Below are positions 18,182 through 28,555 of a stretch of DNA of 64,000 nucleotides, piece after piece (the stretch's first letter is position 1; each line of letters starts with the position of its first letter). The DNA comes from an uncultured Pelagibacteraceae bacterium (GTDB lineage Bacteria > Pseudomonadota > Alphaproteobacteria > Pelagibacterales > Pelagibacteraceae). Under the pieces are notes generated by a model. That model made no database searches and was not told the origin of the DNA. It worked only from the letters and a program-made list of their open reading frames with translations. Made by a program: the position numbers and the translations under genes. Location: NCBI GenBank assembly GCA_902574685.1, contig CACGOO010000004.1:18019-82018 (forward strand), read 5' to 3'.

Positions 18182-19607
18182 AATAATCCTCTATCAATTT
18201 ATTTAATAATCTAACTCCAAATCCAGTAGCACCTCCAGAATTTAATGCTCCACCATACTTCGAGAATGCCATACCTGCAATATCCAAGTGAGCCCATGGA
18301 GTTTTGTTAATAATAAATCTTTGCAAAAATTGTGCAGCTGTAGTTGACCCCGCACCTCCTACATAATTAATGTTTTGCATATCTGCATTTTTGGAGTTTA
18401 TTAATTTATCAAAGTTATCATTTAGAGGCATTCTCCATAATTTTTCTTCAACACTTTCACCAGCATCTATTAATTGTTTGGATAATTTATTATTATTTGA
18501 AAATAAACCTGCATACTCTGAACCTAAAGAAACAATTATAGCCCCTGTCAGTGTTGCTAGATCAACAATAAATTGTGGTTTAAATTTTTTTTCAGTAAAT
18601 GTTAGTGCGTCAGCTAAAACCAGTCTACCTTCTGCGTCAGTATTTAAAATTTCTATAGTTTTTCCACTGTACGATTTTACAATATCTCCAGGTCTTTGAG
18701 CATTACCGCTCACCATATTTTCTACTAAACCCACTACTCCGACTGCATTAATTTTTGATTTTCTTAGTGCAAGAGTTTTCATCAAACCCACGACTGTAGC
18801 TGAGCCAGCCATATCATACGTCATATCTTCCATAAATTTAGCTGGCTTAAGTGAGTAACCTCCAGTGTCAAAACATACACCCTTTCCAACAAAACTCAGT
18901 GGTTTAGATTTATTTTTCGCACCATTCCATTCAATCGTAACTAAATAAGATCCTTTAACGCTACCCTGACCTACTCCCAGTAGTGCATTCATTCCCATTT
19001 TTTTCAATTTTTTTTTATTATAAACTGTAACTTTTAATCCAAATTTTTTTAACTTAGTTATACGTTTCGCATATTCATCTGGGTGTAAAACATTTCCTGG
19101 TTCAGATACTAAATCTCTAGTTAGAAAAACTCCTTCTAGAATTGAGTTCAACTTTTTTCTCAATAAATTTGTTTTTTTAAATTTGTTTCCAACTATATTC
19201 AATACAGTATTTGCAAACTTAGAATTATTAGATTTGTAAAGATTAAAATCATATGATTTAAGCTTAGCGCCGTGTAAAAACTTTTCCATTTGAACATCAG
19301 TAAGAATAGACAAGTTTGTATTAATAAATGATTTCTCAATCTTATTATTTTTTAAATAAATAAATAATTCAGAACCAAGTTTTTCAAAATCTAAAGTTGT
19401 TTTAGATTTTGTGCAATTTACAAAGATATATGATCTATCATCAATATATTTAGTGAAAAATTTTTTTTCTATAAATAATTTATTTGAAAAAATATTTTTT
19501 GTTAATGCCTTAATTTTCACAGATTTAATATTTGTATCTTTTAAGAAAATAACCTCGTTATTATTGGATTTAGTTGGATTATTTATAAATTCTAAATTTA
19601 GCTTCAT
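18174..19607 (-). CDS. pepA: Leucyl aminopeptidase (M17)
   Basis: Di-metal cytosolic aminopeptidase of 477 residues that removes N-terminal residues in peptide turnover. The N-terminal half is divergent, as usual for M17. The catalytic half has [18 protein letters not shown] (metal Lys and Asp), [24 protein letters not shown] (Asp, Glu and Arg of the active site), DLATLTGA and WAHLDIAG. It is divergent from lptF, an arrangement also seen in E. coli. The start overlaps nothing; a 54-base gap precedes lptF. Confidence 0.94.
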   Translation of the reverse strand: MKLNLEFINNPTKSNNNEVIFLKDTNIKSVKIKALTKNIFSNKLFIEKKFFTKYIDDRSYIFVNCTKSKTTLDFEKLGSELFIYLKNNKIEKSFINTNLSILTDVQMEKFLHGAKLKSYDFNLYKSNNSKFANTVLNIVGNKFKKTNLLRKKLNSILEGVFLTRDLVSEPGNVLHPDEYAKRITKLKKFGLKVTVYNKKKLKKMGMNALLGVGQGSVKGSYLVTIEWNGAKNKSKPLSFVGKGVCFDTGGYSLKPAKFMEDMTYDMAGSATVVGLMKTLALRKSKINAVGVVGLVENMVSGNAQRPGDIVKSYSGKTIEILNTDAEGRLVLADALTFTEKKFKPQFIVDLATLTGAIIVSLGSEYAGLFSNNNKLSKQLIDAGESVEEKLWRMPLNDNFDKLINSKNADMQNINYVGGAGSTTAAQFLQRFIINKTPWAHLDIAGMAFSKYGGALNSGGATGFGVRLLNKLIEDYYE

Positions 19608-19661
19608 TTTTTTGAAATATTTAATAGATAATGTTGTATATTTATTAAATTTATAATTTCA

Positions 19662-20792
19662 ATGAATAAATTAATATTTCGCAAATTATCAATAGATATT
19701 TTCATATTTTTCATATTATCCTCCATAGCATTAACAACAATTATATGGGTTATACAGGGTGTAAATTTGTTAGATATTGTATCCGAGCAAGGGCATGCAA
19801 TTAAAGTATATTTTATTTACACAATCTTAAATGTTCCAAAAATTTTTAGTAAATTATTAATCTTCACATATTTTTTAACACTTTTTGTTATATTAAATAG
19901 ATATGAAGAAAATAATGAAATACTAGTATTTTGGACTAATGGGATTAAAAAAATATCATTCATTAATTTTTTGGGTAAACTTTCATTAATTTTTGTAATA
20001 ATGCAACTAATTTTAAATTTATATATTGTTCCTTTTACTCAAAATTTAGGTCAACAATATTTGAAGAGTTCTTCAATTGAGTTTTTTCCAAAACTTTTAC
20101 AAGAAAAAAAGTTTTCTAATTTAATGAAAGACTTAACTATATTTGTTGAGAAGTATGAATCAAATGGGGAATTAAAGGGAATTTATATAAAAGAGAAAAT
20201 AAGTGATTATGAAAATAAAATAATAATAGCTAACAGCGGTAAATTATTGAGAAATGAAAATGGGTTCAAATTTAAACTTTCAGATGGAAAAATTACAAAT
20301 ATTAACAATAAAGATAGTGTTAATATAGCTTTTAAGGAAACAATATATGAGTTGTCTGAATTCAATTTTAAATCTAGGAAGGAAAAAAAACTGAACGAAA
20401 CAAAAAGTAATTTATTATTTTCTTGTTTGGAAAAATATTTAAAAGATAGAAAAGATGAAAAACTTAGGTGTGGAAGAGAAAACTCTTTTTTACTAAAAGA
20501 TATTTATGAGGAGATATTAAAAAGATTTATTAATCCTATTTATATAATAATCTTATCATTATTAACTTCATTAGTAATTTTTAAACCTAAAATTAATATT
20601 TTTCAAAATTATTTTAAGTTTTCACTATTTATTACAGGTTTTGTTTTAATTATTTTTTCAGAACTAAGTTACAAACTAATTTATTTTTCAATTTATACCG
20701 AATTATTGTATATTATGCTTCCAATATTATTAATAATACTATTTTATTTTTTTATTTTAGTAAAAACTAATTTTAAATTTAAAAATCTATGA
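19662..20792 (+). CDS. lptF: LPS export permease LptF
   Basis: Membrane subunit of the LptB2FG transporter, which extracts lipopolysaccharide from the inner membrane. The 376-residue protein has three N-terminal membrane helices (residues about 10-35, 45-70, 97-122), a periplasmic beta-jellyroll domain, and three C-terminal helices. Conserved family features are VIWVIQGVNLLDIV and RYEENNEILVFWTNGI in the coupling region. It overlaps lptG by 4 bases (ATGA) and heads lptF-lptG-lptD-surA-pdxA-rsmA. Confidence 0.9.
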   Translation: MNKLIFRKLSIDIFIFFILSSIALTTIIWVIQGVNLLDIVSEQGHAIKVYFIYTILNVPKIFSKLLIFTYFLTLFVILNRYEENNEILVFWTNGIKKISFINFLGKLSLIFVIMQLILNLYIVPFTQNLGQQYLKSSSIEFFPKLLQEKKFSNLMKDLTIFVEKYESNGELKGIYIKEKISDYENKIIIANSGKLLRNENGFKFKLSDGKITNINNKDSVNIAFKETIYELSEFNFKSRKEKKLNETKSNLLFSCLEKYLKDRKDEKLRCGRENSFLLKDIYEEILKRFINPIYIIILSLLTSLVIFKPKINIFQNYFKFSLFITGFVLIIFSELSYKLIYFSIYTELLYIMLPILLIILFYFFILVKTNFKFKNL

Positions 20793-21871
20793 GTTTAATG
20801 AAATATCAAAAGTATATTTATAGTTTATTCTTGAAAAATTTTTTAATTGTTACTTTAGTTTTCTTTTGTCTAGTAATTATAATAAATATATTTGAAGAAA
20901 TTAGGTTTGCAGAAAAGTACGATGCTGAACTTTATTATCCAATTTACCTATCAATATTAAATGCTCCTTCTCTAATGTTTGAAATTTTCCCATTTATTTT
21001 TCTTATATCCGTGAAGTTTTTTTATTTAGGATTAGTTGAAAAAAATGAATTAGAAATTTTAAGCACAAATGGGATTAGTAAATTTAAAATAATAACTATT
21101 TTAACAATTTTTTCTGCAATAATCGGCTTTTTTATATTGCTTTTTTATTATTCGATATCTTCAGACTTAAAAAGTAAATATTTAGATTTAAAGAATAGGT
21201 TTTCAAACTCAAACGAATATCTTGCCGTTGTTAATGATGATGGGTTGTGGATTAAAGAGGAAATTGAGGACAATTTATATATTATACACGCAGAAAAATT
21301 TGACCAAAATAAACTAGGATTATTAACAATTACCGAGACAGATAAATATTACAAAAAAAACAGCACTATAAGTGCTCAGTCTGCGAATATTAATTCTAAG
21401 AATTGGCAATTGAGTAATGTGTCTATTTCAGACAATTTAGGCACTAAAAAAAATTATAAAAGTTATGTTTATAATTCATCATTTGATGGCAAGATAATAT
21501 CTAATTTATTTTCAAATTTAAATGCTATGAATATTTATCAACTTCACAGACTTTCAAATAGCTATCAAAAAATAGGATATTCAAATACGGACATTAAAAT
21601 ACATTTAAATAAAATTTATACTATGCCAATATTCTACATTCTTATGACAATTATTGGATTTTTAATAATAAATAAGATAAAAAAAGTAAAATCAAAATTT
21701 TTTACTATAATATTTGGAGTTTTAATTTCTGTTATTGTTTATTATCTAAATTATTTCTCAAGCTTGCTTGGTAGCAAAGGTGTTTTGCCTATTTATTTAT
21801 CTGTTTGGATACCAATCTTAATATTATTTTTAGTATGCAATATAGGATTAATAAAAGTAAATGAAAATTAG
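20789..21871 (+). CDS. lptG: LPS export permease LptG
   Basis: Second membrane subunit of LptB2FG, 360 residues. Topology matches LptF: N-terminal helices, a periplasmic domain at about 130-260, and three C-terminal helices. The coupling segment EKNELEILSTNGISKFKI and the early FEEIRFAEKYD are LptG-like. Order after lptF and before lptD supports LptG rather than a second LptF. It overlaps lptF by 4 and lptD by 11 bases. Confidence 0.88.
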   Translation: MSLMKYQKYIYSLFLKNFLIVTLVFFCLVIIINIFEEIRFAEKYDAELYYPIYLSILNAPSLMFEIFPFIFLISVKFFYLGLVEKNELEILSTNGISKFKIITILTIFSAIIGFFILLFYYSISSDLKSKYLDLKNRFSNSNEYLAVVNDDGLWIKEEIEDNLYIIHAEKFDQNKLGLLTITETDKYYKKNSTISAQSANINSKNWQLSNVSISDNLGTKKNYKSYVYNSSFDGKIISNLFSNLNAMNIYQLHRLSNSYQKIGYSNTDIKIHLNKIYTMPIFYILMTIIGFLIINKIKKVKSKFFTIIFGVLISVIVYYLNYFSSLLGSKGVLPIYLSVWIPILILFLVCNIGLIKVNEN

Positions 21872-24257
21872 TAAATTATTAAGTTTTATAACAATTCTTT
21901 TTTTCTTTTTAAGTTTTAAAGTTTTTTCAGAAGAAGTGGAATTTCAAGCATCAAATATTGAAATTAAAAATGATGGAAACATCATATTGGCCTATGAATC
22001 AGAAACAAAAATACCCAATGAAAATATTTTTATCGAATCTGAAGAAGCTGAGTATAACAAAAAAAATCAAACAATAATTTTCAAAAATAACGTTTACTTT
22101 CAAGATTTAAAAAATAATTTGATAATTAGAGGTAATAAAATTATTTATGAAAAAAACAAAAACAAAATTTATAGTGAAGGAAACACATTTTTTAATATAG
22201 AAAATAATTATAACGTAAAATCATCAAATGTATTTTATGAAAGAAAAAATAAAATTATATTTAGCAATGAAGAGACAGCAATTGACGATATTCAAAATAA
22301 TTTATATAAATTTAAAGATAAATTTTTATTTGATATAAAAAATAAAATTATAAAATCAAATAATTCTGAAATATTAGATGTAAATAATAATAAATATATA
22401 TTTGAAGATCTAATAGTAAATACAGAAACAAATGAAATTATAGGTAAAGAATTAAAATTAGAATTCGAAGATTCTTATTTTGGAAATAAGAAAAATGACC
22501 CAGTTCTCAAAGGGAGAAGCGTTTATTCAAATGATGAAAAATTAAAAATTTATAAAGCTGTTTTTAGTACATGTAATACTGAAAAAAAAGATTGTAGGGG
22601 CTGGGAACTAAATACAAATGAATTCAATCATGATAAAATTAAAAAAATATTTGAATATAAAGATTCATGGTTAAAATTATTTGATTTTAAATTTTTTTAT
22701 GTACCATACTTTAATCATCCAGATCCAACTGTTAAACGTAGATCAGGTTTTTTAACGCCATCTTATTCAAGTTCAGACACCTTGGGTACTTCTATAAATA
22801 TTCCATATTTTAAGATCATTGATATCGACAAAGATATTACTTTTACTCCTAGATATTATGCTGATAAAAGTTTTTTATTACAAAATGAATATAGACAAGC
22901 TCTTAAAGACTCAAATATATTAAGTGAATTTAGTTTTTTAGTTGGTGATCATGGAACAAAATCTCATATTTTCTACAATCAAATCGGAGAATTTAATTCA
23001 AAAACTAAATATGAGCTAAATCTGCAGGATGTAAATGGAGATAATTATTTAAAAACTCATAACTTAGATAAATCCTCCAAATTAATATCTAATGATAATC
23101 TTTTGTTATCAAACTTCGATATTGATTGGAGCTTTAGCTCATCTGAATTGAATACTTCGTTTAAAATTTTTGAGGATTTATCAAAAAATTATCATGATAG
23201 ATATCAATATGTATTTCCTGAATTTAGTTTTAGGAGAAATATAGACATACCTAAAAATTATAATGGCAATTTTGGCTTCTCATCATATGGATACAATAAA
23301 AATTACAATACTAATGTTATTGAGAGTGTATTAACAAACGATTTCTTATTTAAATCTGATGATTATATCAATAAAAATGGATTTGTTTCAAACTATAATT
23401 TACTTCTTAAAAATTCAAGTAGTTATTCGAATAATTCAGCTAATTTTCAAGAGAATGCTGATTATAACTTATTTGGTATTTTGAAAGTAGATACAAGTTT
23501 ACCTTTACAAAAAAAATTACTTAATCACACGCACTTATTAAAGCCTATAGCATCAGTCAGATATAGTCCTAATGGAAATAGCGATATATCGTCAAAGGAT
23601 GTTTTATTAAACTTTGATAATGTTTTTAATTTAAATAGGATAGGAACCACTTATGAAGTAGAGGGTGGGGAATCCTTAAGTTTAGGGGTAGAATTTCAAA
23701 GAAAAAATAATATTAATAATAATTTAATTAATTTCAAAGTAGCCAATGTTATAAGACCAGAAATTAATCCTAATTTGCCAAATAAATCAAAATTAAATCA
23801 AACTAGGTCAGATATATTTGGAAATTTAAAAATTAAATTTGATGAAAATTTTAAATTAGGATATTTTTTTTCATACGATGAGAATTTAGAATATACAAAT
23901 TTAGAAGGTTTTAATCTAGAGTTAGGAGTTAATAATTTTGTTACGAAATTTAATTATTATTCACAAAGTAATGATCTTTCAGATAAAGAAAGCATACAAA
24001 ATACTAGTAAATATAAATTAGATAATGAGAATAGTTTATCTTTTAATGTAAGGAAAGATTTAAAAGAAAATTACACTCAATATTATGATTTTGTATATGA
24101 ATATTTAACAGATTGTTTATCAATAAATATAAATTATAGTAAATCATTTTATAGTGATGGTAATTTAGAACCAAATAAAAGTTTATCCTTTTTGGTAAAG
24201 ATAATACCATTCACTGAAATAGGTGTACCAAATGCTGCTAGTATTGTTGGAAGATAA
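21861..24257 (+). CDS. lptD: LPS-assembly outer-membrane protein LptD
   Basis: Outer-membrane beta-barrel that, with LptE, inserts LPS into the outer leaflet. The 798-residue precursor has a signal peptide (about 1-23, FLSFKVFSEE), an N-terminal OstA/LptA-like jellyroll (IESEEAEYNKKNQTIIF), and a long barrel domain with VPYFNHPDPTVKRRSGFLTP at its start. Only three cysteines are visible in the mature part: C238 and C245 close together, and C752 near the C-terminus. E. coli has four, so the disulfide pattern differs. The C-terminal YEYLTDCLSININY strand matches the family. Confidence 0.92.
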   Translation: MKISKLLSFITILFFFLSFKVFSEEVEFQASNIEIKNDGNIILAYESETKIPNENIFIESEEAEYNKKNQTIIFKNNVYFQDLKNNLIIRGNKIIYEKNKNKIYSEGNTFFNIENNYNVKSSNVFYERKNKIIFSNEETAIDDIQNNLYKFKDKFLFDIKNKIIKSNNSEILDVNNNKYIFEDLIVNTETNEIIGKELKLEFEDSYFGNKKNDPVLKGRSVYSNDEKLKIYKAVFSTCNTEKKDCRGWELNTNEFNHDKIKKIFEYKDSWLKLFDFKFFYVPYFNHPDPTVKRRSGFLTPSYSSSDTLGTSINIPYFKIIDIDKDITFTPRYYADKSFLLQNEYRQALKDSNILSEFSFLVGDHGTKSHIFYNQIGEFNSKTKYELNLQDVNGDNYLKTHNLDKSSKLISNDNLLLSNFDIDWSFSSSELNTSFKIFEDLSKNYHDRYQYVFPEFSFRRNIDIPKNYNGNFGFSSYGYNKNYNTNVIESVLTNDFLFKSDDYINKNGFVSNYNLLLKNSSSYSNNSANFQENADYNLFGILKVDTSLPLQKKLLNHTHLLKPIASVRYSPNGNSDISSKDVLLNFDNVFNLNRIGTTYEVEGGESLSLGVEFQRKNNINNNLINFKVANVIRPEINPNLPNKSKLNQTRSDIFGNLKIKFDENFKLGYFFSYDENLEYTNLEGFNLELGVNNFVTKFNYYSQSNDLSDKESIQNTSKYKLDNENSLSFNVRKDLKENYTQYYDFVYEYLTDCLSININYSKSFYSDGNLEPNKSLSFLVKIIPFTEIGVPNAASIVGR

Positions 24258-24260
24258 TAT

Positions 24261-25172
24261 ATGATTAAAAATGTAGTAATAATCTTAGTTTTGTTTTTTT
24301 TTTACATAGAATCGTCTTTAGCAAAAATTTTAATTAAATATAAAGTTGGAGATCAAATTGTTACAAATTTTGATATTTTAGATGAAAAAAAATATTTAAT
24401 TTTTTTTAGACCTTCTCTGAGTAGTTTAAAGGAAAATGAAATACTTAAATTAAGTGAAAATTCTTTAATTAGGGAAATTATAAAGAAAAAAGAACTAGAT
24501 TTAATTTTTAATAATTTAAATAATTATAATTTCATTAATGATTTAAAAAAAAATTTGTTTAAATTCAAAGGAGTAAGTACTGAAGAAGAATTTAAAGAAC
24601 TTACTAAAAGTAATAATTTAGAATACGATAGAATAATACAAAAACTGAAATATGAAGGTTTATGGAATGAGCTTATATTTAAAAAATTTGGCAAATCCAT
24701 TAAAATTAACGAGAAGAAGCTAAAAGACGAACTAAGTATAAAGTTAAAAAATGATAAAAAATACGAATATAATATATCTGAATTGTTATTTGATTTGGAG
24801 AAAAACGAAAATATAAAAGATAAACTAAAAGAGATTTTTTCCAACGATTTTAAAATATCTGCATCAAAATATAGTATATCAAACAGTGCTAATAATGGAG
24901 GGGAAATTGGATGGATAAAAGAAACATTACTTTCTGAAGACTTAAACAAAATATTAAATGAATTGAAAGTGGGAGAAGTAAGTGAGCCAATAAAATATCC
25001 AAATGGATATTTATTGTTGAAAATAAACGATAAGAGAGAGATGAAACAGATTATTGATATTAACAAAGAACTAATTGAGCTGGTTAAATTTGAAAAAAAT
25101 AAACAACTTAACCAATTTTCTTTATTATACTTTAAAAAGTTAAAACAAAATATCAAAATAGATGAATATTAA
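24261..25172 (+). CDS. surA: SurA-like periplasmic chaperone / peptidyl-prolyl isomerase
   Basis: Periplasmic chaperone for outer-membrane proteins, 303 residues with a signal peptide (about 1-22). It has an N-terminal SurA-type segment starting KYKVGDQIVTNFDILDEKKY, a helical chaperone region, and one parvulin domain at about 170-270 (SELLFDL, NNGGEIGWIKE, GEVSEPIKYPNGYLLLKI). E. coli SurA has two parvulin domains and is longer; a single domain is usual in reduced alphaproteobacterial versions. It lies between lptD and pdxA, as in E. coli. Confidence 0.85.
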   Translation: MIKNVVIILVLFFFYIESSLAKILIKYKVGDQIVTNFDILDEKKYLIFFRPSLSSLKENEILKLSENSLIREIIKKKELDLIFNNLNNYNFINDLKKNLFKFKGVSTEEEFKELTKSNNLEYDRIIQKLKYEGLWNELIFKKFGKSIKINEKKLKDELSIKLKNDKKYEYNISELLFDLEKNENIKDKLKEIFSNDFKISASKYSISNSANNGGEIGWIKETLLSEDLNKILNELKVGEVSEPIKYPNGYLLLKINDKREMKQIIDINKELIELVKFEKNKQLNQFSLLYFKKLKQNIKIDEY

Positions 25173-26124
25173 ATACATAGTAATAGTACAAGGAGAGCCC
25201 TATAGTATATTTTCAGAAATCATAGGTAAGTTTCTTTCTAAAAGAAAAATAAAACATAAAATTATTATAATTGGAAATTTAGCACTATTCAAAAAACAAC
25301 TAAAAAAATTGAATTACTCGCTTGTTTTAAATTCTATAGACAATTATCAAGAAGCTATAAAAATGAAAATTAATTTCATTAATATAGATTTTAAAGGAAA
25401 AAAAATATTTTCAAAAATTTCATATGATTCAAAAAAGTTTATTAGTCAAAGTTTTAAGCTAGCATTAAAAATTTTAAATGATGCTAATGGTGAAGGAGTA
25501 TTAATAAATGGACCTGTAGCTAAAAAAACATTTTTAAAAAAAAAATACCTAGGAGTTACGGAATATTTAGCAAAGAAAACTAATTCAAGTAATGAAGTAA
25601 TGCTTATTTATAACGATAAAATTTCTGTATCACCTCTCACAACTCATATTCCATTAAAAAATGTAGCAGAAAATATAAGTAGAGAAAAAATAATTAAAAA
25701 TGTTGTTAAATTAGACAACTTTTTCAAAAAAAAATTGAATAAAAAAATTAAATTTGCAGTATTAGGTTTAAATCCACATTGTGAAAGCATAGACAAAATT
25801 AGTGAGGAAGATAGAATTATAATACCTGCGATTAAAAACTTAACAAAAAAAAATATTAAAATTGAAGGTCCATTTTCGGCAGATACTTTTTTTATAAAAA
25901 AAAATTTAGATAAATTTGATTTAGTTATAGGCATGTATCATGATCAAGTGTTGACGCCTATGAAAACTCTATTCAAATTTGATGCAATTAATTTAACTAT
26001 TGGTCTTCCATTTATAAGAATATCACCCGATCATGGCCCTAATTTTGAAATGTCGGGCAAAAATCTTTCAGATCCTTCTTCTTTATTTTGCGCTATGCGA
26101 TTTATTGACAAATTATCATTATGA
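25162..26124 (+). CDS. pdxA: 4-hydroxythreonine-4-phosphate dehydrogenase
   Basis: NAD-dependent oxidation and decarboxylation of 4-phosphohydroxy-L-threonine in DXP-dependent vitamin B6 synthesis. The 320-residue protein shows INGPVAKKTF, LTTHIPLKNV, LGLNPHCES, then the metal/substrate region GMYHDQVLTP and IGLPFIRISPDHGPNF with metal-binding histidines. The N-terminal start VQGEPYSIFSEI matches the family's GDPAGIGPEI position but is more divergent. It overlaps surA by 11 and rsmA by 4 bases. Confidence 0.92.
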   Translation: MNIKYIVIVQGEPYSIFSEIIGKFLSKRKIKHKIIIIGNLALFKKQLKKLNYSLVLNSIDNYQEAIKMKINFINIDFKGKKIFSKISYDSKKFISQSFKLALKILNDANGEGVLINGPVAKKTFLKKKYLGVTEYLAKKTNSSNEVMLIYNDKISVSPLTTHIPLKNVAENISREKIIKNVVKLDNFFKKKLNKKIKFAVLGLNPHCESIDKISEEDRIIIPAIKNLTKKNIKIEGPFSADTFFIKKNLDKFDLVIGMYHDQVLTPMKTLFKFDAINLTIGLPFIRISPDHGPNFEMSGKNLSDPSSLFCAMRFIDKLSL

Positions 26125-26906
26125 TAAAACCAAAAAAAAAATTAGGTCAGAATTTTTTAAATAATGCTAAAATTATTTCAAAAATTGCAAATGAAGGGAA
26201 TATAAATAATGATGATATTATTCTTGAGATAGGTCCTGGCACTGGAAATTTAACTGAAGAAATTTTAAAAAAGAAACCATATAAATTAATAGTAATAGAA
26301 AAAGATTTAAGACTATCAAAAATTCTTCAAGAAAAATTTGGTAATAGTATACAAATTATTAATGATGATATTTTAAAATGCTATAAACACTTTAAATATA
26401 ATGCCCCTATTAAAGTATTTGGCAACTTACCTTATAATATATCAACAAAAATTTTGACATTATTTACGAAAACTGAAAACCTTCATGAAAATTATAAAAA
26501 ATTTATATTTGTATTCCAAAAAGAAGTTGCAGAGAGAATTATTTCCAATGAAAATTCTAAAAATTATGGAAGATTGTCAATTTTAACATCCTGGAAAATG
26601 AGAAGAGAAAAAATTTTTGATATTTCCCCAGATAATTTTTTCCCTAAACCAAAAATTTGGAGTTCTCTAATTACCCTAGAACCTAAATCTAATTTTAAAA
26701 TTTTAAAAAATGAAAATACTTTAGAACACGTAACAAATATTTTTTTTAATCAAAGGCGTAAAATGATTAAAAATCCAATGAAGCAACTATTTAAAGATTT
26801 TAATCAAATTGCACTCAAATTAAATATAAATTTAGAAGTTAGACCACAAAATATATCAAAACAAAAATATTTAGAGATCTGTGAAATTTATGAATCTCTA
26901 AATTAA
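26121..26906 (+). CDS. rsmA: 16S rRNA dimethyladenosine transferase (KsgA)
   Basis: Dimethylates two adjacent adenosines near the 3' end of 16S rRNA during 30S maturation. The 261-residue Rossmann methyltransferase begins PKKKLGQNFLNN, has the SAM-binding EIGPGTGNLTEEIL, and the catalytic NLPYNISTKIL motif, followed by VFQKEVAERI. The start overlaps pdxA (ATGA) and the end overlaps convergent gmk by 9 bases. The pdxA-rsmA linkage is ancient. Confidence 0.96.
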   Translation: MIKPKKKLGQNFLNNAKIISKIANEGNINNDDIILEIGPGTGNLTEEILKKKPYKLIVIEKDLRLSKILQEKFGNSIQIINDDILKCYKHFKYNAPIKVFGNLPYNISTKILTLFTKTENLHENYKKFIFVFQKEVAERIISNENSKNYGRLSILTSWKMRREKIFDISPDNFFPKPKIWSSLITLEPKSNFKILKNENTLEHVTNIFFNQRRKMIKNPMKQLFKDFNQIALKLNINLEVRPQNISKQKYLEICEIYESLN

Positions 26907-27518
26907 AAGTTTGTCTATATGATTTTTAATATACTTTTTATTAAAATTCGAATTCTTACTTTTTATAGCTCTCATAATTTTTTTGTAACATTTATTAAGA
27001 TCATCGTTTATTACTACATAATTATATTCTTTCCATTTTAGTAAATCTTTTTTAAATTGTCTCATTCTTTGATTAACTGTATTTAAATTTTTGTTTTCTC
27101 TTTTTGTCAATCTTCTAATTAACTCTTTTTTTGATGGAGGAAGAATAAATATCGTAAATAGTTTGAATTTTAACTTTTTTTTTTTTATTTTTTGAGTTCC
27201 TTGCCAGTCTATATCAAAAATTACATTATTACCTTTATTTAAATTTTTAATTACTAAATCTTTAGAAGAGCCATAATAATTCTTAAATACTTTAGCATGT
27301 TCTAGAAATTTTTTTTTTTTAATTAAATTTTTAAATTTTTTTTTTGAGATAAAAAAATAATCCTTTCCGTCTTTTTCATTTGGTCTAGGCAATCTCGTTG
27401 TGTAAGAAATAGATGTGATAAAATTTTGGTTTGTAGATATTTTTTTAACTAAGGTCGTCTTACCTGCACCAGAAGGTGAGGAGAGGATATACATTCCACC
27501 TTTAATAAAGCTGGACAT
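26898..27518 (-). CDS. gmk: Guanylate kinase
   Basis: Phosphorylates GMP to GDP. The 206-residue P-loop kinase has SSPSGAGKTTL (Walker A), SYTTRLPRPNEKDGKDYFF (GMP-binding), and DIDWQGTQKIKKK. An alternative start at an internal Met about 8 codons in is possible. It lies 13 bases downstream of acpP and converges on rsmA. Confidence 0.95.
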   Translation of the reverse strand: MSSFIKGGMYILSSPSGAGKTTLVKKISTNQNFITSISYTTRLPRPNEKDGKDYFFISKKKFKNLIKKKKFLEHAKVFKNYYGSSKDLVIKNLNKGNNVIFDIDWQGTQKIKKKKLKFKLFTIFILPPSKKELIRRLTKRENKNLNTVNQRMRQFKKDLLKWKEYNYVVINDDLNKCYKKIMRAIKSKNSNFNKKYIKNHIDKLLI

Positions 27519-27531
27519 TAAGTTTTAAAAA

Positions 27532-27771
27532 TTAGTTTGCTTTGTTTTCAATAAATTTGACAGCATCACCTACTGTAAGAATTTTTTCTGCATCACTATC
27601 AGAGATTTCTGATCCAAATTCTTCTTCAAAGGCCATTACTAATTCAACCGTATCTAAACTATCGGCTCCTAAATCATCTATGAAACTTGATTCATCTGTC
27701 ACTTTGGCTTCATCAATACCTAGGTGGTCTGCAACAATTTTTTTTACTTTATTTGAAATTTCTTCTGACAT
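27532..27771 (-). CDS. acpP: Acyl carrier protein
   Basis: A 79-residue acidic four-helix carrier. The phosphopantetheine serine is S38 in the [13 protein letters not shown] motif, and [10 protein letters not shown] is fully canonical. It follows fabG by 46 bases, continuing the fabD-fabG-acpP order conserved across proteobacteria. The larger gap and high demand for ACP suggest extra translation or promoter signals there. Confidence 0.97.
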   Translation of the reverse strand: MSEEISNKVKKIVADHLGIDEAKVTDESSFIDDLGADSLDTVELVMAFEEEFGSEISDSDAEKILTVGDAVKFIENKAN

Positions 27772-27817
27772 TTTTTCCTTATGTTTAAATTTGTTAATAA
27801 TTATTTATATAACTTTG

Positions 27818-28555
27818 TCAACTAAAATACATACCCCCATTAACATGAATTGTTTCACCAGTTATGTAGTCGGATAATTTTGATGATAAAAACATAACTA
27901 CATTCGCTACATCTTCTGGCATTCCAAATCTATCAAGTGCAATTTTTGCTTTAAGTGATTGTTTATAATTTTCACTTACTTTATCAGTCATTTCTGATTG
28001 TATAAAACCAGGAGATATACAATTTATTTTAAGATTTTTTTTTCCATATTCTAGAGCAAGGCTTTTTGACATACCTATTAAAGCTGCTTTTGAAGCTGCA
28101 TAATTTGTCTGACCAAGGTTTCCTGTATGGCCTACTACAGAGGTAATATTTATTATTTTCCCAGATTTATTTTTTAACATTTTTTTTATAACATTTTTAC
28201 TAAGCAAAAAAGAAGAGGTTAAATTTAAATCAATTACTTTATGCCATTCTTCTTCTTTCATCCTTATTGCTAAATTATCTAGTGTTATTCCGGCATTATT
28301 AATTAATATATCGATTTTATTTTCCAAAATTTCATTACATTCATTTATAAAAATTTCTATTTCTTTATGATTAGATATATCAAATTTTTTTATAGTGATA
28401 TTTTGATAATTATTTTTAAGGGAATCAAGTTTCGCCTGATTTGTGCCTGTAGCAATAATATTTGCTTTAGCTTTATAAAGTTTTTCCAAGATCGATGATC
28501 CAATTACACCTGTTGCGCCAGTTAAAATTATGTTTAAATTATCTAATTCAATCAT
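27818..28555 (-). CDS. fabG: 3-oxoacyl-ACP reductase
   Basis: NADPH-dependent reduction of beta-ketoacyl-ACP in fatty-acid elongation. The 245-residue SDR has the cofactor loop TGATGVIG (about 13-20), INNAGIT, and the catalytic Ser-Tyr-Lys set in NITSVVGHTG and NYAASKAAL. The C-terminal CISPGFIQSEMT and ITGETIHVNGGMY are typical. Its start overlaps the fabD stop by 8 bases, and acpP follows, which supports FabG over a general SDR. Confidence 0.95.
   Translation of the reverse strand: MIELDNLNIILTGATGVIGSSILEKLYKAKANIIATGTNQAKLDSLKNNYQNITIKKFDISNHKEIEIFINECNEILENKIDILINNAGITLDNLAIRMKEEEWHKVIDLNLTSSFLLSKNVIKKMLKNKSGKIINITSVVGHTGNLGQTNYAASKAALIGMSKSLALEYGKKNLKINCISPGFIQSEMTDKVSENYKQSLKAKIALDRFGMPEDVANVVMFLSSKLSDYITGETIHVNGGMYFS

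Noticed and set aside
19652..19657. TATAAT just before lptF as a promoter
   Set aside because: It is 5 bases from the start codon, which would require leaderless transcription; no -35 is evident and such boxes are common here.
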